The notes under the pieces are model-generated. The model ran no database searches. It worked only from the letters and a program-made list of their open reading frames with translations, and was not told the origin of the DNA. Of a DNA stretch of 13,467 bases, positions 5,520-11,778 are shown one piece after another. This DNA is from DASZCR01 sp035942915 (GTDB taxonomy: Bacteria; Acidobacteriota; Blastocatellia; Pyrinomonadales; Pyrinomonadaceae). The position numbers were made by a program, and so were the translations under genes. How positions within the stretch are numbered: position 1 is the first letter of the stretch; each line of letters begins with the position of its first letter. The stretch covers positions 1-13,467 of the forward strand of contig DASZCR010000212.1 of assembly GCA_035942915.1 (NCBI GenBank), given 5' to 3'.

Positions 5520-6137
5520 TTATCTGAAGAGCGGTGTGAAGACCCACTTATCGCGTCGTTCGATGCCGTAGTAGGTGAGGATGGAAGCGCACTGATTGCG
5601 ACTGACGACGCCGATGAAGCCGTCGCTGCTGTTCGATGAATTGTTCTCGCCGCACGGCGCTTCTTCGTCTTCTCTGAGGTCGGCGAGTCCGGTGATGCCT
5701 GAGTAGTAAGGCTGCATCCACTGCTCGCGCATCGGGAGTTGGCGCAGTTGTGTGTAGAGCATGACCTTCTGTTGAAAGTCTGAAAGCTCTTTGTCGCCGC
5801 GCTTGATGTAGCGCCACTCGCCTGTGCTGGAGAGCGGGTCGATGGCGGCGGAGGGACGTAGTATCTGAATCTTCTTCGTGCCGACCGAGACGCCATCGAG
5901 CAGTTCCTGCATCGACTTCGGCGGCGCGCTCTTGATGCGGTGATAGATGGCGATGGCTTCGGCCACCTCTTCGCCTCGGAAGATGGCCTCCTTCTCACGC
6001 TCGCGCATGTTCTGCTGGTGAAGACTGGGGGCGGCGGAGACGAGTGCGAGCGCGAGGATGCTCATCAAGGCGAGCAGTGCGACGAGCGCGTAGCCGCCGT
6101 CGTGCGTGGATGCACGATGAGCGTTAAGGTTCTTCAT
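5520..6137 (-). CDS. Atypical pseudopilin / type II secretion-like prepilin
   Basis: 205 residues from the ATG at 6137, which has GAGGGAGGCG directly before it and overlaps the upstream gene by 14 bases. After a 15-residue leader with THDGG comes one hydrophobic helix (residues 16-37), then a charged amphipathic stretch MREREKEAIFRGEEVAEAI (44-62). This is the N-terminal design of pilins and type II pseudopilins cut by PilD. The usual Glu at mature position 5 is absent (YALVA after the Gly pair). The C-terminal part has an IDPLSS segment like GspG-type proteins and two Cys residues. A role as a minor pilin or pseudopilin in the pilus or secretion machine of this operon is likely; which machine is not certain. 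An upstream in-frame start at 6200 adds only a non-homologous basic stretch. Confidence 0.72.
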   Translation of the reverse strand: MKNLNAHRASTHDGGYALVALLALMSILALALVSAAPSLHQQNMREREKEAIFRGEEVAEAIAIYHRIKSAPPKSMQELLDGVSVGTKKIQILRPSAAIDPLSSTGEWRYIKRGDKELSDFQQKVMLYTQLRQLPMREQWMQPYYSGITGLADLREDEEAPCGENNSSNSSDGFIGVVSRNQCASILTYYGIERRDKWVFTPLFR

Positions 6138-7047
6138 CGCCTCCCTCGTCGTCGGTCTTGGGCGGCGGCTGCGGCGGTCTGTAGCCGGGAGGAGGCGCAC
6201 CGGCGCGCGACCCCTCGACGTATGGCAGCGTGTGCTTAATCTTCAAGTCCTTGTCGGTCAGTTCGACCATGCGGTCGGAGATGTTGGTGACGCGGAAGCG
6301 TCCTTCGACAAGGTCGTTGAGTTTGACGCTGAGCAGTTCGTTCTTCGGATTCTTGAGGACGGCCGTCTCGTTCTTGTAGCCGGCGCGGCCGATGAAGCCG
6401 ACGAAGGTCATGGTCGGCGCGGGCGGTTGCATGACGTTCAGCGTGATGGAGTTCGAGTAGAGTTGGCCGTCGGGCGTGCGCACCTGCACCTGTCGCGCGC
6501 CGGGCGACGCAATGACGGAGGCCGGGACGGTCGCAGAGGCTTGTTGCCCGCTGGCGACCTGCGTCTGTAGTTCCTGACCGTCGATGTAGATGCGTACGGC
6601 CGGTGTGAACTTGTCGCCGGAGACCTGCAACGGGAAGTCGCCCGTGCGCGCAAAGACGCTCTGCGTCGAAAGCGAAGAGAGCATGAGGGGCGGCGTCGGC
6701 GTCGGTGTGGCCGGGGGCAATTCTTCAGTCGAAGGTTTCGGCGCGGGCTGAGGCTTGACGTAGAAGGCGAAGATGTTGCGCCCGGCCTCTGCGCTGCCGG
6801 GGTCAACGCGCGTATAGACGACCTTGGTCGGCGGGATGAGAGATTGGTCTGGCTCAGGCGTCTGCGAGAGCGGGCCTGTGCCGGGGGCGCGTGACGGCGA
6901 GGCGGTGGCTTTGGCGTTGGTCGAAGTCTTCTTCGTCGTACCGCCGAACAGCATCCGCCACATGAAGATGAGGGCGAGCAGACCGAGCACGACCGCCGCT
7001 ATCATCTTGTTGCGTTCCGCCGGAGTTTTGCCCTCAAAAAGCGCCAT
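6124..7047 (-). CDS. PilP/GspC-like assembly protein with IPT/TIG domain
   Basis: 307 residues. Order: short cytoplasmic N-terminus, one membrane helix (15-34), Ser/Thr/Pro linker, a conserved segment PGSAEAGRNIFAFY (83-96), Pro/Thr linker and an immunoglobulin-like IPT/TIG region (about 121-206: VSGDKFTPAVRIYIDGQELQ and following). Then comes a PilP/GspC-type beta domain (about 213-270: TFVGFIGRAGYKNETAVL, LSVKLNDLVEGRFRV and ISDRMVELTD) and a Pro-rich acidic tail. PilP and GspC link the inner-membrane platform to the outer-membrane secretin. The position after pilN and pilO supports a PilP role. The extra IPT domain is not in classical PilP, so the exact name is uncertain. It lies 55 bases after pilO. 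Confidence 0.7.
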   Translation of the reverse strand: MALFEGKTPAERNKMIAAVVLGLLALIFMWRMLFGGTTKKTSTNAKATASPSRAPGTGPLSQTPEPDQSLIPPTKVVYTRVDPGSAEAGRNIFAFYVKPQPAPKPSTEELPPATPTPTPPLMLSSLSTQSVFARTGDFPLQVSGDKFTPAVRIYIDGQELQTQVASGQQASATVPASVIASPGARQVQVRTPDGQLYSNSITLNVMQPPAPTMTFVGFIGRAGYKNETAVLKNPKNELLSVKLNDLVEGRFRVTNISDRMVELTDKDLKIKHTLPYVEGSRAGAPPPGYRPPQPPPKTDDEGGDEEP

Positions 7048-7102
7048 AACTTTAAACCGCTATCCGAACTTCAGTACCGAACGCCGAAAGCGCGTCATCC
7101 TT

Positions 7103-7969
7103 TCAAGGCTGCGTGGGAGCCGTGCTCGCGCCCCCTGCGGCGTTCAGACGGCGGAAGTAGGCGGCCATGTCGAGGCGCAGCGAAACGAGCGCGCCGCGCG
7201 AGACGTTCGGCGTGGGTGTCGCAGGAGTTGCGCCGTCGCCCGGCGTCGCCGTAGAGAGGTCGGGGGCTGCGCCCGTCGGCGCGGTCTCCGTCAATCCTTC
7301 CAACTCGACGGCATCGATAACGACGAAGTGTCGTGTGTCGCCTTCCACGTCGCGGATGAAGCGACGCAGGTTCGCGTATGTGCCTTCGACAGTGGCGGTG
7401 ACGGCCATGCCGGGGAAGACGCTCTGTGCCGCGCGCGATGCGCCGCGCGAGCCGGGCGCACGTTGCTGCTGTTGTGCCGGCTGACCCGGCGTGCCGGGCG
7501 CGGCCTCTTCAAGCTGTGTGTAAGAGACGCCGCCGCTGATGCGCAGTTTGTTGCGCAGAATCTTCGCGTTCAAGTCCTCGAAGAGCGAGACGCTGTCGTT
7601 GGTGCTGAGATGCGTCGTCTCGAACGTCTCAAGGCTGTCGAGAATCTCCTGCACGCTGGCCTGCGTGTCGGTGTTGCGTTGGACTCCGACGCTCGCCGCC
7701 TGAAGTTCCTGTTCGAGTCGGAGGCGCTCGGTCGTCATCTGCGCCAGTCGCGCGCGTTCGGGGCGGAGGAAGTAGAAATAGGAGATGAGCGTTGCCAGCA
7801 GCAGCAGACCGGCAGCCGAGAGAGCTACCAACTCCGGCAGGCCGACGATGCCTCTCTGCCGCGAGCCGCGCAGTTGTGCGACGCGCGCACGCACGCTGGC
7901 GCGACGCCCCTGCGCCGCCGTCGCCGCTTGCTGTTCGCGTCCTTCCTGCGCTCCGTGTCCCTGCTCCAC
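7103..7969 (-). CDS. PilO-like type IV pilus assembly protein
   Basis: 288 residues from a GTG at 7969. A basic Gln/Ala/Arg-rich cytoplasmic N-terminus is followed by one membrane helix (about 43-68, LPELVALSAAGLLLLATLIS then YFYFLRP) and a coiled coil (about 69-95, ERARLAQMTTERLRLEQELQ). A periplasmic domain with FEDLNAKILRNKLRISGGVS and FPGMAVTATVEGTYANLRRF comes next, matching the ferredoxin-like fold of PilO/GspM. A Thr/Pro-rich insert precedes the last strand. PilO pairs with PilN in the inner-membrane alignment complex. The GTG start has GGGAAGAAGAG before it and lies 29 bases after the pilN stop. The frame is open to 8086, but that would overlap pilN and adds non-homologous sequence. 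Confidence 0.78.
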   Translation of the reverse strand: MEQGHGAQEGREQQAATAAQGRRASVRARVAQLRGSRQRGIVGLPELVALSAAGLLLLATLISYFYFLRPERARLAQMTTERLRLEQELQAASVGVQRNTDTQASVQEILDSLETFETTHLSTNDSVSLFEDLNAKILRNKLRISGGVSYTQLEEAAPGTPGQPAQQQQRAPGSRGASRAAQSVFPGMAVTATVEGTYANLRRFIRDVEGDTRHFVVIDAVELEGLTETAPTGAAPDLSTATPGDGATPATPTPNVSRGALVSLRLDMAAYFRRLNAAGGASTAPTQP

Positions 7970-7998
7970 TGCTCTTCTTCCCTTTCGTCCGCGTCGGT

Positions 7999-8619
7999 CT
8001 ACGGCGCGACGGTCGAAACGATTTCGTTGCTGCTGTTGCCGCCGGTCGCGCGCGCACGCTGGATGTAGGTGACGCGCAGCGTCCATTCAATGCCGCTGTC
8101 GCCGCGCCCCTCTCTGGCGTTCTCCGAGAGCGGGACGACGGAGAAGAGACCCGTGCGGCTCATGTCTGCCATCATCCCCGTCACGTCGCCGGGCGTGCGC
8201 CCGACCACCATCAGTTCCAACTCGGCGCGCGTCTGTCCGCCGCGCTGCGACACGTCGCGGACGTTGATGCGCGCAACGCGGACGCCCGCCGGGAGACTCG
8301 CTTCGAGGTCTGTAAAGAGTTGCGACCAGGAGAAGCTCTTGCGCTCGACGAGCAGGTGCGCCGCTTCGAGCGTCTTCAACTGCTCCGGCGGGACTGACTG
8401 ACGGACAGCCTCAGCCTGCTCCTTCATCTGCGCGCGTTCCTTGCGCAAGTCTTCGACGGCCGCCTGAGCCGTGTCGGCCTGCTGGCGCGCGCGGCGGCTC
8501 TCGGCGAGGATGAAGAAGAGGGCGATGAGCGAGACGCAGGCCACCACCACCGCGACCGTCCACGGCAGCGTGCGGTTGCGGAAGGGGTGACTGGAAAGAT
8601 TGAGGCGGCTGACTATCAC
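7999..8619 (-). CDS. pilN: Type IV pilus assembly protein PilN
   Basis: 206 residues. The opening VSRLNLSSHPFRNRTLPW (3-20) is the PilN signature, whose short cytoplasmic tail in other bacteria docks into PilM. A membrane helix (about 19-39), a coiled coil (about 40-80) and a periplasmic ferredoxin-like domain follow (SFSWSQLFTDLEASLPAGVR, RAELELMVVGR, GIEWTLRVTYI). It starts at GTG 8619 with only a poor ribosome site; the homologous N-terminus fixes this start. It is the first gene of a minus-strand series pilN, pilO-like, PilP-like, pseudopilin. No pilM lies upstream, although the docking sequence is intact, so PilM is probably encoded elsewhere. Confidence 0.87.
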   Translation of the reverse strand: MIVSRLNLSSHPFRNRTLPWTVAVVVACVSLIALFFILAESRRARQQADTAQAAVEDLRKERAQMKEQAEAVRQSVPPEQLKTLEAAHLLVERKSFSWSQLFTDLEASLPAGVRVARINVRDVSQRGGQTRAELELMVVGRTPGDVTGMMADMSRTGLFSVVPLSENAREGRGDSGIEWTLRVTYIQRARATGGNSSNEIVSTVAP

Positions 8620-8708
8620 TGACGGAGTCTTTCAACTGCTTTCGGAATCTGCGCGGCGTCGAGGGGGCGTCTCCTGGTCTGTGCAACTCCACCGCTCAGT
8701 ACGGGAGA

Positions 8709-8738
8709 AGCATAACGCGTGCGCCGCAGAGGGCGCAA
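8709..8738 (-). promoter_or_regulatory. Weak promoter candidate for the pilN operon
   Basis: The minus strand has TTGCGC (8738-8733), an 18-base spacer and TATGCT (8714-8709), a 3/6 and 4/6 match. It would give a leader of about 80 bases. This is the only reasonable candidate in the 317-base gene-free stretch 8620-8936, which otherwise holds only the repeat cluster described separately. Confidence 0.28.
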
Positions 8739-8835
8739 CCGCCCGACAACCTTTAAAGCGCGCCGCACCGACTCCACCGACCGGCACGCACGTTTACACG
8801 CCCCGCCCGCCCCGTAGTTGCAGAAAAAAGTCGGA

Positions 8836-8932
8836 GGTCTCAAGTCTCAAGTCTGAAGTCTAAAATCATTCAGATTCCCGACTTCAGACTCCCGACCTGA
8901 GACCCCTCGCTTGAGACTACCGACTTCAGACT
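8836..8932. repeat. Intergenic cluster of 7/14-bp direct and inverted repeats
   Basis: The left half has a 7-bp period: GGTCTCAAG (8836-8844), AGTCTCAAG (8843-8851), then AGTCTGAAGTC (8850-8860). The right half has units of about 14 bp beginning near 8877, 8891, 8904 and 8919, based on CCCGACTTCAGACT. GACTTCAGACT occurs exactly at 8880-8890 and 8922-8932, and both are the reverse complement of 8850-8860. CTTGAGAC (8910-8917) is the reverse complement of GTCTCAAG at 8837-8844 and 8844-8851. The two halves can fold back on each other. It lies between the secreted-protein operon (ends at 8937) and the pilN leader. It looks like a dispersed intergenic repeat; function unknown. Confidence 0.75.
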
Positions 8933-8936
8933 GTTG

Positions 8937-9905
8937 TTATCTGTTCGTTGACGGGCGCGTCGCCTGACTGATGACGCGCGAGTTAATCACGCGTCCGGCC
9001 GCATCGAGCGTCAGTTCGATAACTGCGCCGGAGGTGTCTGTGACGCGGCGCAGGACTTGACCCGCCGCGTTCGTCGTCTCACTGAGCACGCTCAAAGTTG
9101 AGACGTTGCCGACCGTTCGCTGGTTGACGAGTTGCCCGGCGGTGTCGAGCGTGCGCTCGACGATGTTGCCCGTCCGGTCAACGGTGCGCTGCACGGTCTG
9201 TCCGAGCGTGTTGACGGTCTGGCTGAGCAGGCCGCCCGGTTGCGTGACGTTGTTTAAGGTCTGGCCGACCGTCCCAACCGTGCGGTCAACGACGCCGCCC
9301 GGTTGCAGCGCCGTGTCGGCGATGCCGCCCACTGTGCCGACCGTTTTATCGACCGTCTGCAAGAGCCGTTCGAGCAGTTCGGGATTGCGGTCGATGGTCG
9401 TCAGCGTGCGGTCGATGATGGCGGCCACGTTGTCGAGGTAGACCTTCAGCAGCAGTTCGGCGCGCACGCCCTTAATCGTCAGGTCAACTTCGTCAATGCC
9501 CGCCTCCGCCCCCGCCGTCAGTTGCAGCAGGTTGGCGAGGCGCGCGTCGAGCGAAACGCGTGCGCGCAGGTTTTTGACCTTCAGCGTAATCTCCTCGACC
9601 GAAAGGTTCGGCACGTCGAGCAACACGTCCGGGTCGCCTGTCTGCGCCGAGCGGCGGCGGCGCTCGCTCGCTTCCTGTTGACGACGGATGTCCTCCTGAG
9701 AGAGCGGGCGGACGGGCGAGACGGGCGTCGGGGTGGGACGAGTTTGCGGCGCAGTGCCGGTCTGCTGCGCCGTCGTCGTCGTGGCCGTGATGGAGGCGTT
9801 GCGGTCGCCCCGGTTGGTGTTGGTCGTCTGCTGCGCGCTCGCGCCGGAGACGACGGCGAGACAGATGTAGAAGGCTGCGATGCCGGCTGAAAAGAGCTTT
9901 CTCAC
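8937..9905 (-). CDS. Secreted repeat protein, hypothetical (third gene of secreted operon)
   Basis: 322 residues from the GTG at 9905, chosen because GGAGGAG sits 8-10 bases upstream and a classic signal peptide begins there (VRKLFSAG, hydrophobic core, GASA then QQ at 24/25). The frame is open to an ATG at 9944, which would put 13 odd residues before the signal peptide. After a Thr/Gln/Pro linker (25-70) and a charged helix (70-86) comes a core at about 95-170. A stretch of 21-residue repeats (185-247) follows, then a tail of 'D-x-AG-x-V' repeats (250-310). No Cys occurs in the mature part. It is exported, possibly to the periplasm or cell surface. I know no named family; part of the core resembles the preceding gene's product. 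Confidence 0.72.
   Translation of the reverse strand: MRKLFSAGIAAFYICLAVVSGASAQQTTNTNRGDRNASITATTTTAQQTGTAPQTRPTPTPVSPVRPLSQEDIRRQQEASERRRRSAQTGDPDVLLDVPNLSVEEITLKVKNLRARVSLDARLANLLQLTAGAEAGIDEVDLTIKGVRAELLLKVYLDNVAAIIDRTLTTIDRNPELLERLLQTVDKTVGTVGGIADTALQPGGVVDRTVGTVGQTLNNVTQPGGLLSQTVNTLGQTVQRTVDRTGNIVERTLDTAGQLVNQRTVGNVSTLSVLSETTNAAGQVLRRVTDTSGAVIELTLDAAGRVINSRVISQATRPSTNR
9165..9353 (-). repeat. Three 63-bp tandem repeats inside the secreted-protein gene
   Basis: Residues 185-205, 206-226 and 227-247 align without gaps: VDKTVGTVGG...QPGGV, VDRTVGTVGQ...QPGGL and LSQTVNTLGQ...DRTGN. The shared pattern is x-x-x-T-V-x-T-h-G-x-(9)-x-G with period 21. The first two units are very similar, the third more diverged, which suggests internal duplication and drift. 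Hydrophobic residues recur at a spacing that fits amphipathic helices. Confidence 0.65.
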
Positions 9906-9982
9906 TTTTGGTTCTCCTCCGACAAGTTTGAAATAGAGCATCACTGGCGAAAGGTCGGGGCTTCCTGCTGGGTCGTGCTATT

Positions 9983-10402
9983 TCAGGGGGAGGAAGTGGG
10001 GAGCGGCGCGGGCAACGCAAGCCCGCCTGCGCGACGTTCGTTGAGCAGGCGCAAGACTTGTCCGAGCGTGGCGCGGAAGCGGACGCGCCCGCGCACGTTC
10101 CTGAGCAGGACATCAATGCTCGCCGCGCCGACGGCGACGCCGACCCGCAAGTCGAGACCGCGCCCCGCCTCAGCGCCGAGCGCCACAGAGAGCGACGCCT
10201 GATAGTTCTCCTCAGTGATGCGCCGCTCGCCGATGTCGAGGTCGAAATTCTCATCCGCTTCAGCGCTCGATGCGGACTGGCGCGTCGTCGCCTCGCGTGC
10301 CTGTGCGTTCACGTCCGGACGCTCTTCCTGCGCGTCGGCCGAGAGGGCGCAGACCGATGCGAGCAGACAGGCGCAGGCGAGACGTATGAGTTTTCGGGTC
10401 AC
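9983..10402 (-). CDS. Small secreted protein, hypothetical (second gene of secreted operon)
   Basis: 139 residues. A signal peptide (MTRKLIRL, hydrophobic and Cys-containing core, cut after SADA-24) leads to a Gln/Ala/Glu linker, then a core RRITEENYQASLSVALGAEA (60-79), VGVAVGAASIDVLLRNVRGR (87-106) and ATLGQVLRLLNE (111-122). It starts at GTG 10402, which overlaps the previous stop in a GTGA junction, so translation is coupled. The core's pattern (alternating small residues, then ID-V, V-R, TL-x-V) resembles residues 130-170 of the next gene's product, which suggests a shared ancestor; this similarity is weak and read by eye. The next gene's start is 77 bases away. Function unknown. Confidence 0.65.
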   Translation of the reverse strand: MTRKLIRLACACLLASVCALSADAQEERPDVNAQAREATTRQSASSAEADENFDLDIGERRITEENYQASLSVALGAEAGRGLDLRVGVAVGAASIDVLLRNVRGRVRFRATLGQVLRLLNERRAGGLALPAPLPTSSP

Positions 10403-10992
10403 CTTCTTGTGCCTCTGCGCGCGCGTGTGCGTCGCGGCGCGCGTTCTGTTGGACGCGGGGCGGAGGCGGTCGGGGGTTGCGTGGCGGGCGGCGTCATCTG
10501 TTGTTGAGGAGGCGGCTGTGGGGGCGTCGGCTGGTCGCGCGCAGGCTCTTCGCTCAAGGGAATTTCTCCGAGGGCTTCGGCGACGATGCGGTCGATGTCT
10601 GCGAAGACGCTCGTGATACGCAAGGTGATGCCGATGTTGCGATAGGTCTCGCCCGGCCTGACGGCCGGCGGTAGATTCTCGCGGTCTGCTTCCCAGACGG
10701 TCTCACGGCGCGGCTTGCCCGTGAACTCGACCTTCGGAGCAGGCACGACGTTGAACTTCAACTCGCGCGCCGTCACGCGCCCCGTGATGGAGAGGTCTGG
10801 CTGCTTGGCGGCGTCGCTCGCGTTGTCTGTGTTGTCGGCGTTCCCAGTGTTGTTCGGGTTGGTCTGCGTCGGCGCAGGCGTCGGAGAGGGCGCAGGCTGT
10901 TGCGCCGCACAGAGGCCGCAGGCGGCGACGAACGAGAGGGCGAAGACGACGAAGAAGCGCGTCAAGTCAGCAGGCTGCTTGATGGTCATCAT
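10399..10992 (-). CDS. Secreted protein with low-complexity flanks, hypothetical (first gene of secreted operon)
   Basis: 197 residues. The signal peptide (MMTIKQPADLTRFF, hydrophobic core, cut near LCAA-30) is followed by a Pro/Thr/Asn-rich linker (31-62). One compact, well-formed domain spans about 65-142 (LSITGRVTARELKFNVVPAP, RRETVWEADRENLPP, PGETYRNIGITLRITSVF and IDRIVAEALGE). A Pro/Gln tail ends in a very basic RRTRARRGTRR. The central domain looks mainly beta with a last helix and is free of repeats. The start may be ATG 10992 or the next codon, ATG 10989; no strong ribosome site separates them. The gene overlaps the next by four bases. I know no named family. Probably exported with the two downstream proteins. 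Confidence 0.65.
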   Translation of the reverse strand: MMTIKQPADLTRFFVVFALSFVAACGLCAAQQPAPSPTPAPTQTNPNNTGNADNTDNASDAAKQPDLSITGRVTARELKFNVVPAPKVEFTGKPRRETVWEADRENLPPAVRPGETYRNIGITLRITSVFADIDRIVAEALGEIPLSEEPARDQPTPPQPPPQQQMTPPATQPPTASAPRPTERAPRRTRARRGTRR

Positions 10993-11063
10993 GGCTCACA
11001 CGTCTCTCTCTGAAGTTCGGAATTTCTGGAAACGCACGGCGGGGGAAAAGGGGAATGAAAGCG

Positions 11064-11078
11064 CGCTTATGATAAGCG
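11064..11078 (-). terminator. Weak terminator candidate after the pseudo-receiver gene
   Basis: On the minus strand CGCTTA and TAAGCG form a 6-bp stem with a 3-base loop, 35 bases past the stop codon. A pyrimidine-rich tail (CGCTTTCATTCCCCTTTTCC) follows. It would separate the pseudo-receiver gene from the secreted operon that starts at 10992. The short stem and mixed C/U tail make it only a candidate. Confidence 0.35.
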
Positions 11079-11112
11079 AAGAGCGCGGAGCGTCGCAACA
11101 GTTAGTAGTGTC

Positions 11113-11520
11113 CTAACCTGCTGATGGGGTGGCAAGACGCGAGAGCAGATTCTTTAACTGTTCGTGGTCTTCGGGGTAGGTTATCCAATCATTGCCGCTC
11201 ACGTTCACGTTCGTACCTTCCAAGTCCTCGCCGTACTTCTCCGCCATCACGATAAGCGGCGTGTGCCCGTCATATTTGGCGTGTTCACGGATACGCCGTC
11301 CCGTCTCTAAAGCCTCTTCCACAGGCTTGCCTACAAGGTTGATGAGAACCAAGTCGGCATGGACATAACCGCTGCCGACCCTCTCCAGCGCGTCTTCTTC
11401 GTCGGCCGCAACAATTACCTTGTAACCCTCGGTTTGTAGATTCCGCCTGAGCATACGGCGCGTCTCGTCGTCTTCCTCGACCAGAAAGATTGTCGCCTGA
11501 TTCCGCCCGTCTGTGTTCAT
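11113..11520 (-). CDS. Degenerate response-regulator receiver (pseudo-receiver) protein
   Basis: 135 residues, a stand-alone CheY-like fold with no output domain. It has the N-terminal strand ATIFLVEEDDETRRMLRRNL with an acidic pocket (Glu15, Glu16, Asp17). The strand-3 site that normally carries the phospho-accepting Asp reads LVLINLVGK, with Asn61 instead. The switch Thr/Ser is Ala93 (PLIVMAEK) and the conserved Lys before Pro is Tyr115 (WITYPED). Three of the key residues are thus replaced, so Asp phosphorylation is very unlikely. It probably acts as a constitutive or protein-binding signalling module. Its start has GAAGGGAG upstream and a TTGACC promoter. It is divergent from a Crp/Fnr regulator and shares that control region. 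Confidence 0.85.
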   Translation of the reverse strand: MNTDGRNQATIFLVEEDDETRRMLRRNLQTEGYKVIVAADEEDALERVGSGYVHADLVLINLVGKPVEEALETGRRIREHAKYDGHTPLIVMAEKYGEDLEGTNVNVSGNDWITYPEDHEQLKNLLSRLATPSAG

Positions 11521-11568
11521 TCTTCTGATGCTCCCTTCAAGTTTGAAACAAGGATAATGGCATATTAA

Positions 11569-11597
11569 AAATTATTTGTCTGTTCCGCTCCGGTCAA
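11569..11597 (-). promoter_or_regulatory. Promoter of the pseudo-receiver gene
   Basis: On the minus strand TTGACC (11597-11592, 5/6 match) is followed after exactly 17 bases by TAATTT (11574-11569), a poor -10 match within an AT-rich run. It predicts a leader of about 40 bases before the ATG at 11520. Confidence 0.4.
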
Positions 11598-11614
11598 TTC
11601 CATTTCGCACTCTA

Positions 11615-11651
11615 TGTCCAATTCGGACAAATCAACTGTCCATTTTGGACG
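11615..11651. promoter_or_regulatory. Tandem palindromic operator candidate, TGTCC-N5-GGAC twice
   Basis: Site 1 is TGTCCAATTCGGACA (11615-11629), a perfect 5-bp inverted repeat around five bases. Site 2 is TGTCCATTTTGGACG (11637-11651), with 4-bp arms. Their centres are 22 bp apart, about two helical turns, so dimers would sit on the same face of the DNA. Site 2 lies between the -35 and -10 of the Crp/Fnr gene; site 1 lies 18 bp upstream of the -35 of the divergent pseudo-receiver gene. Crp/Fnr proteins bind short inverted repeats beginning TGT or TTG, so autoregulation is a natural inference. Confidence 0.6.
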
Positions 11652-11665
11652 AAGGGTGCTATACT
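11637..11665 (+). promoter_or_regulatory. Promoter of the Crp/Fnr-type regulator
   Basis: TATACT (11660-11665, 5/6 match) is a good -10; 17 bases upstream is TGTCCA, only a 3/6 match to TTGACA. The weak -35 overlapping a palindrome fits a regulated promoter. It predicts a leader of roughly 105 bases before the ATG at 11779. Confidence 0.45.
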
Positions 11666-11778
11666 TCTTTTCGTACTGGGAACAGTTCATTCAACAAGCT
11701 TCATACGACATTAGGTCAGTTCCTCACTCTCCTTTCGCCGCGTGTTGTCTTCCACGACCGCATCCAGAAAGGCTACCA

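Noticed and set aside
6824..8068. Long plus-strand frame of 414 codons opposite the pilus genes
   Set aside because: It is antisense to pilO and the PilP-like gene, which have clear domains. The translation is Arg/Ala-biased with no motif, as GC-rich antisense frames usually are.
8411..8692. Minus-strand 93-codon frame overlapping the start of pilN
   Set aside because: Out of frame with pilN, Pro/Arg/Gly-rich, and without ribosome site or motif.
8616..8843. Minus-strand frame of 75 codons ending in a GTGA junction with pilN
   Set aside because: The position suggested a pilM remnant, but the translation is Arg-rich, has no PilM motif and begins within the repeat cluster. The junction is probably chance.
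8836..8932. Possible CRISPR array
   Set aside because: Units are 7-14 bp with no unique spacers of 30 bp or so, orientation changes midway, and no cas genes are near.
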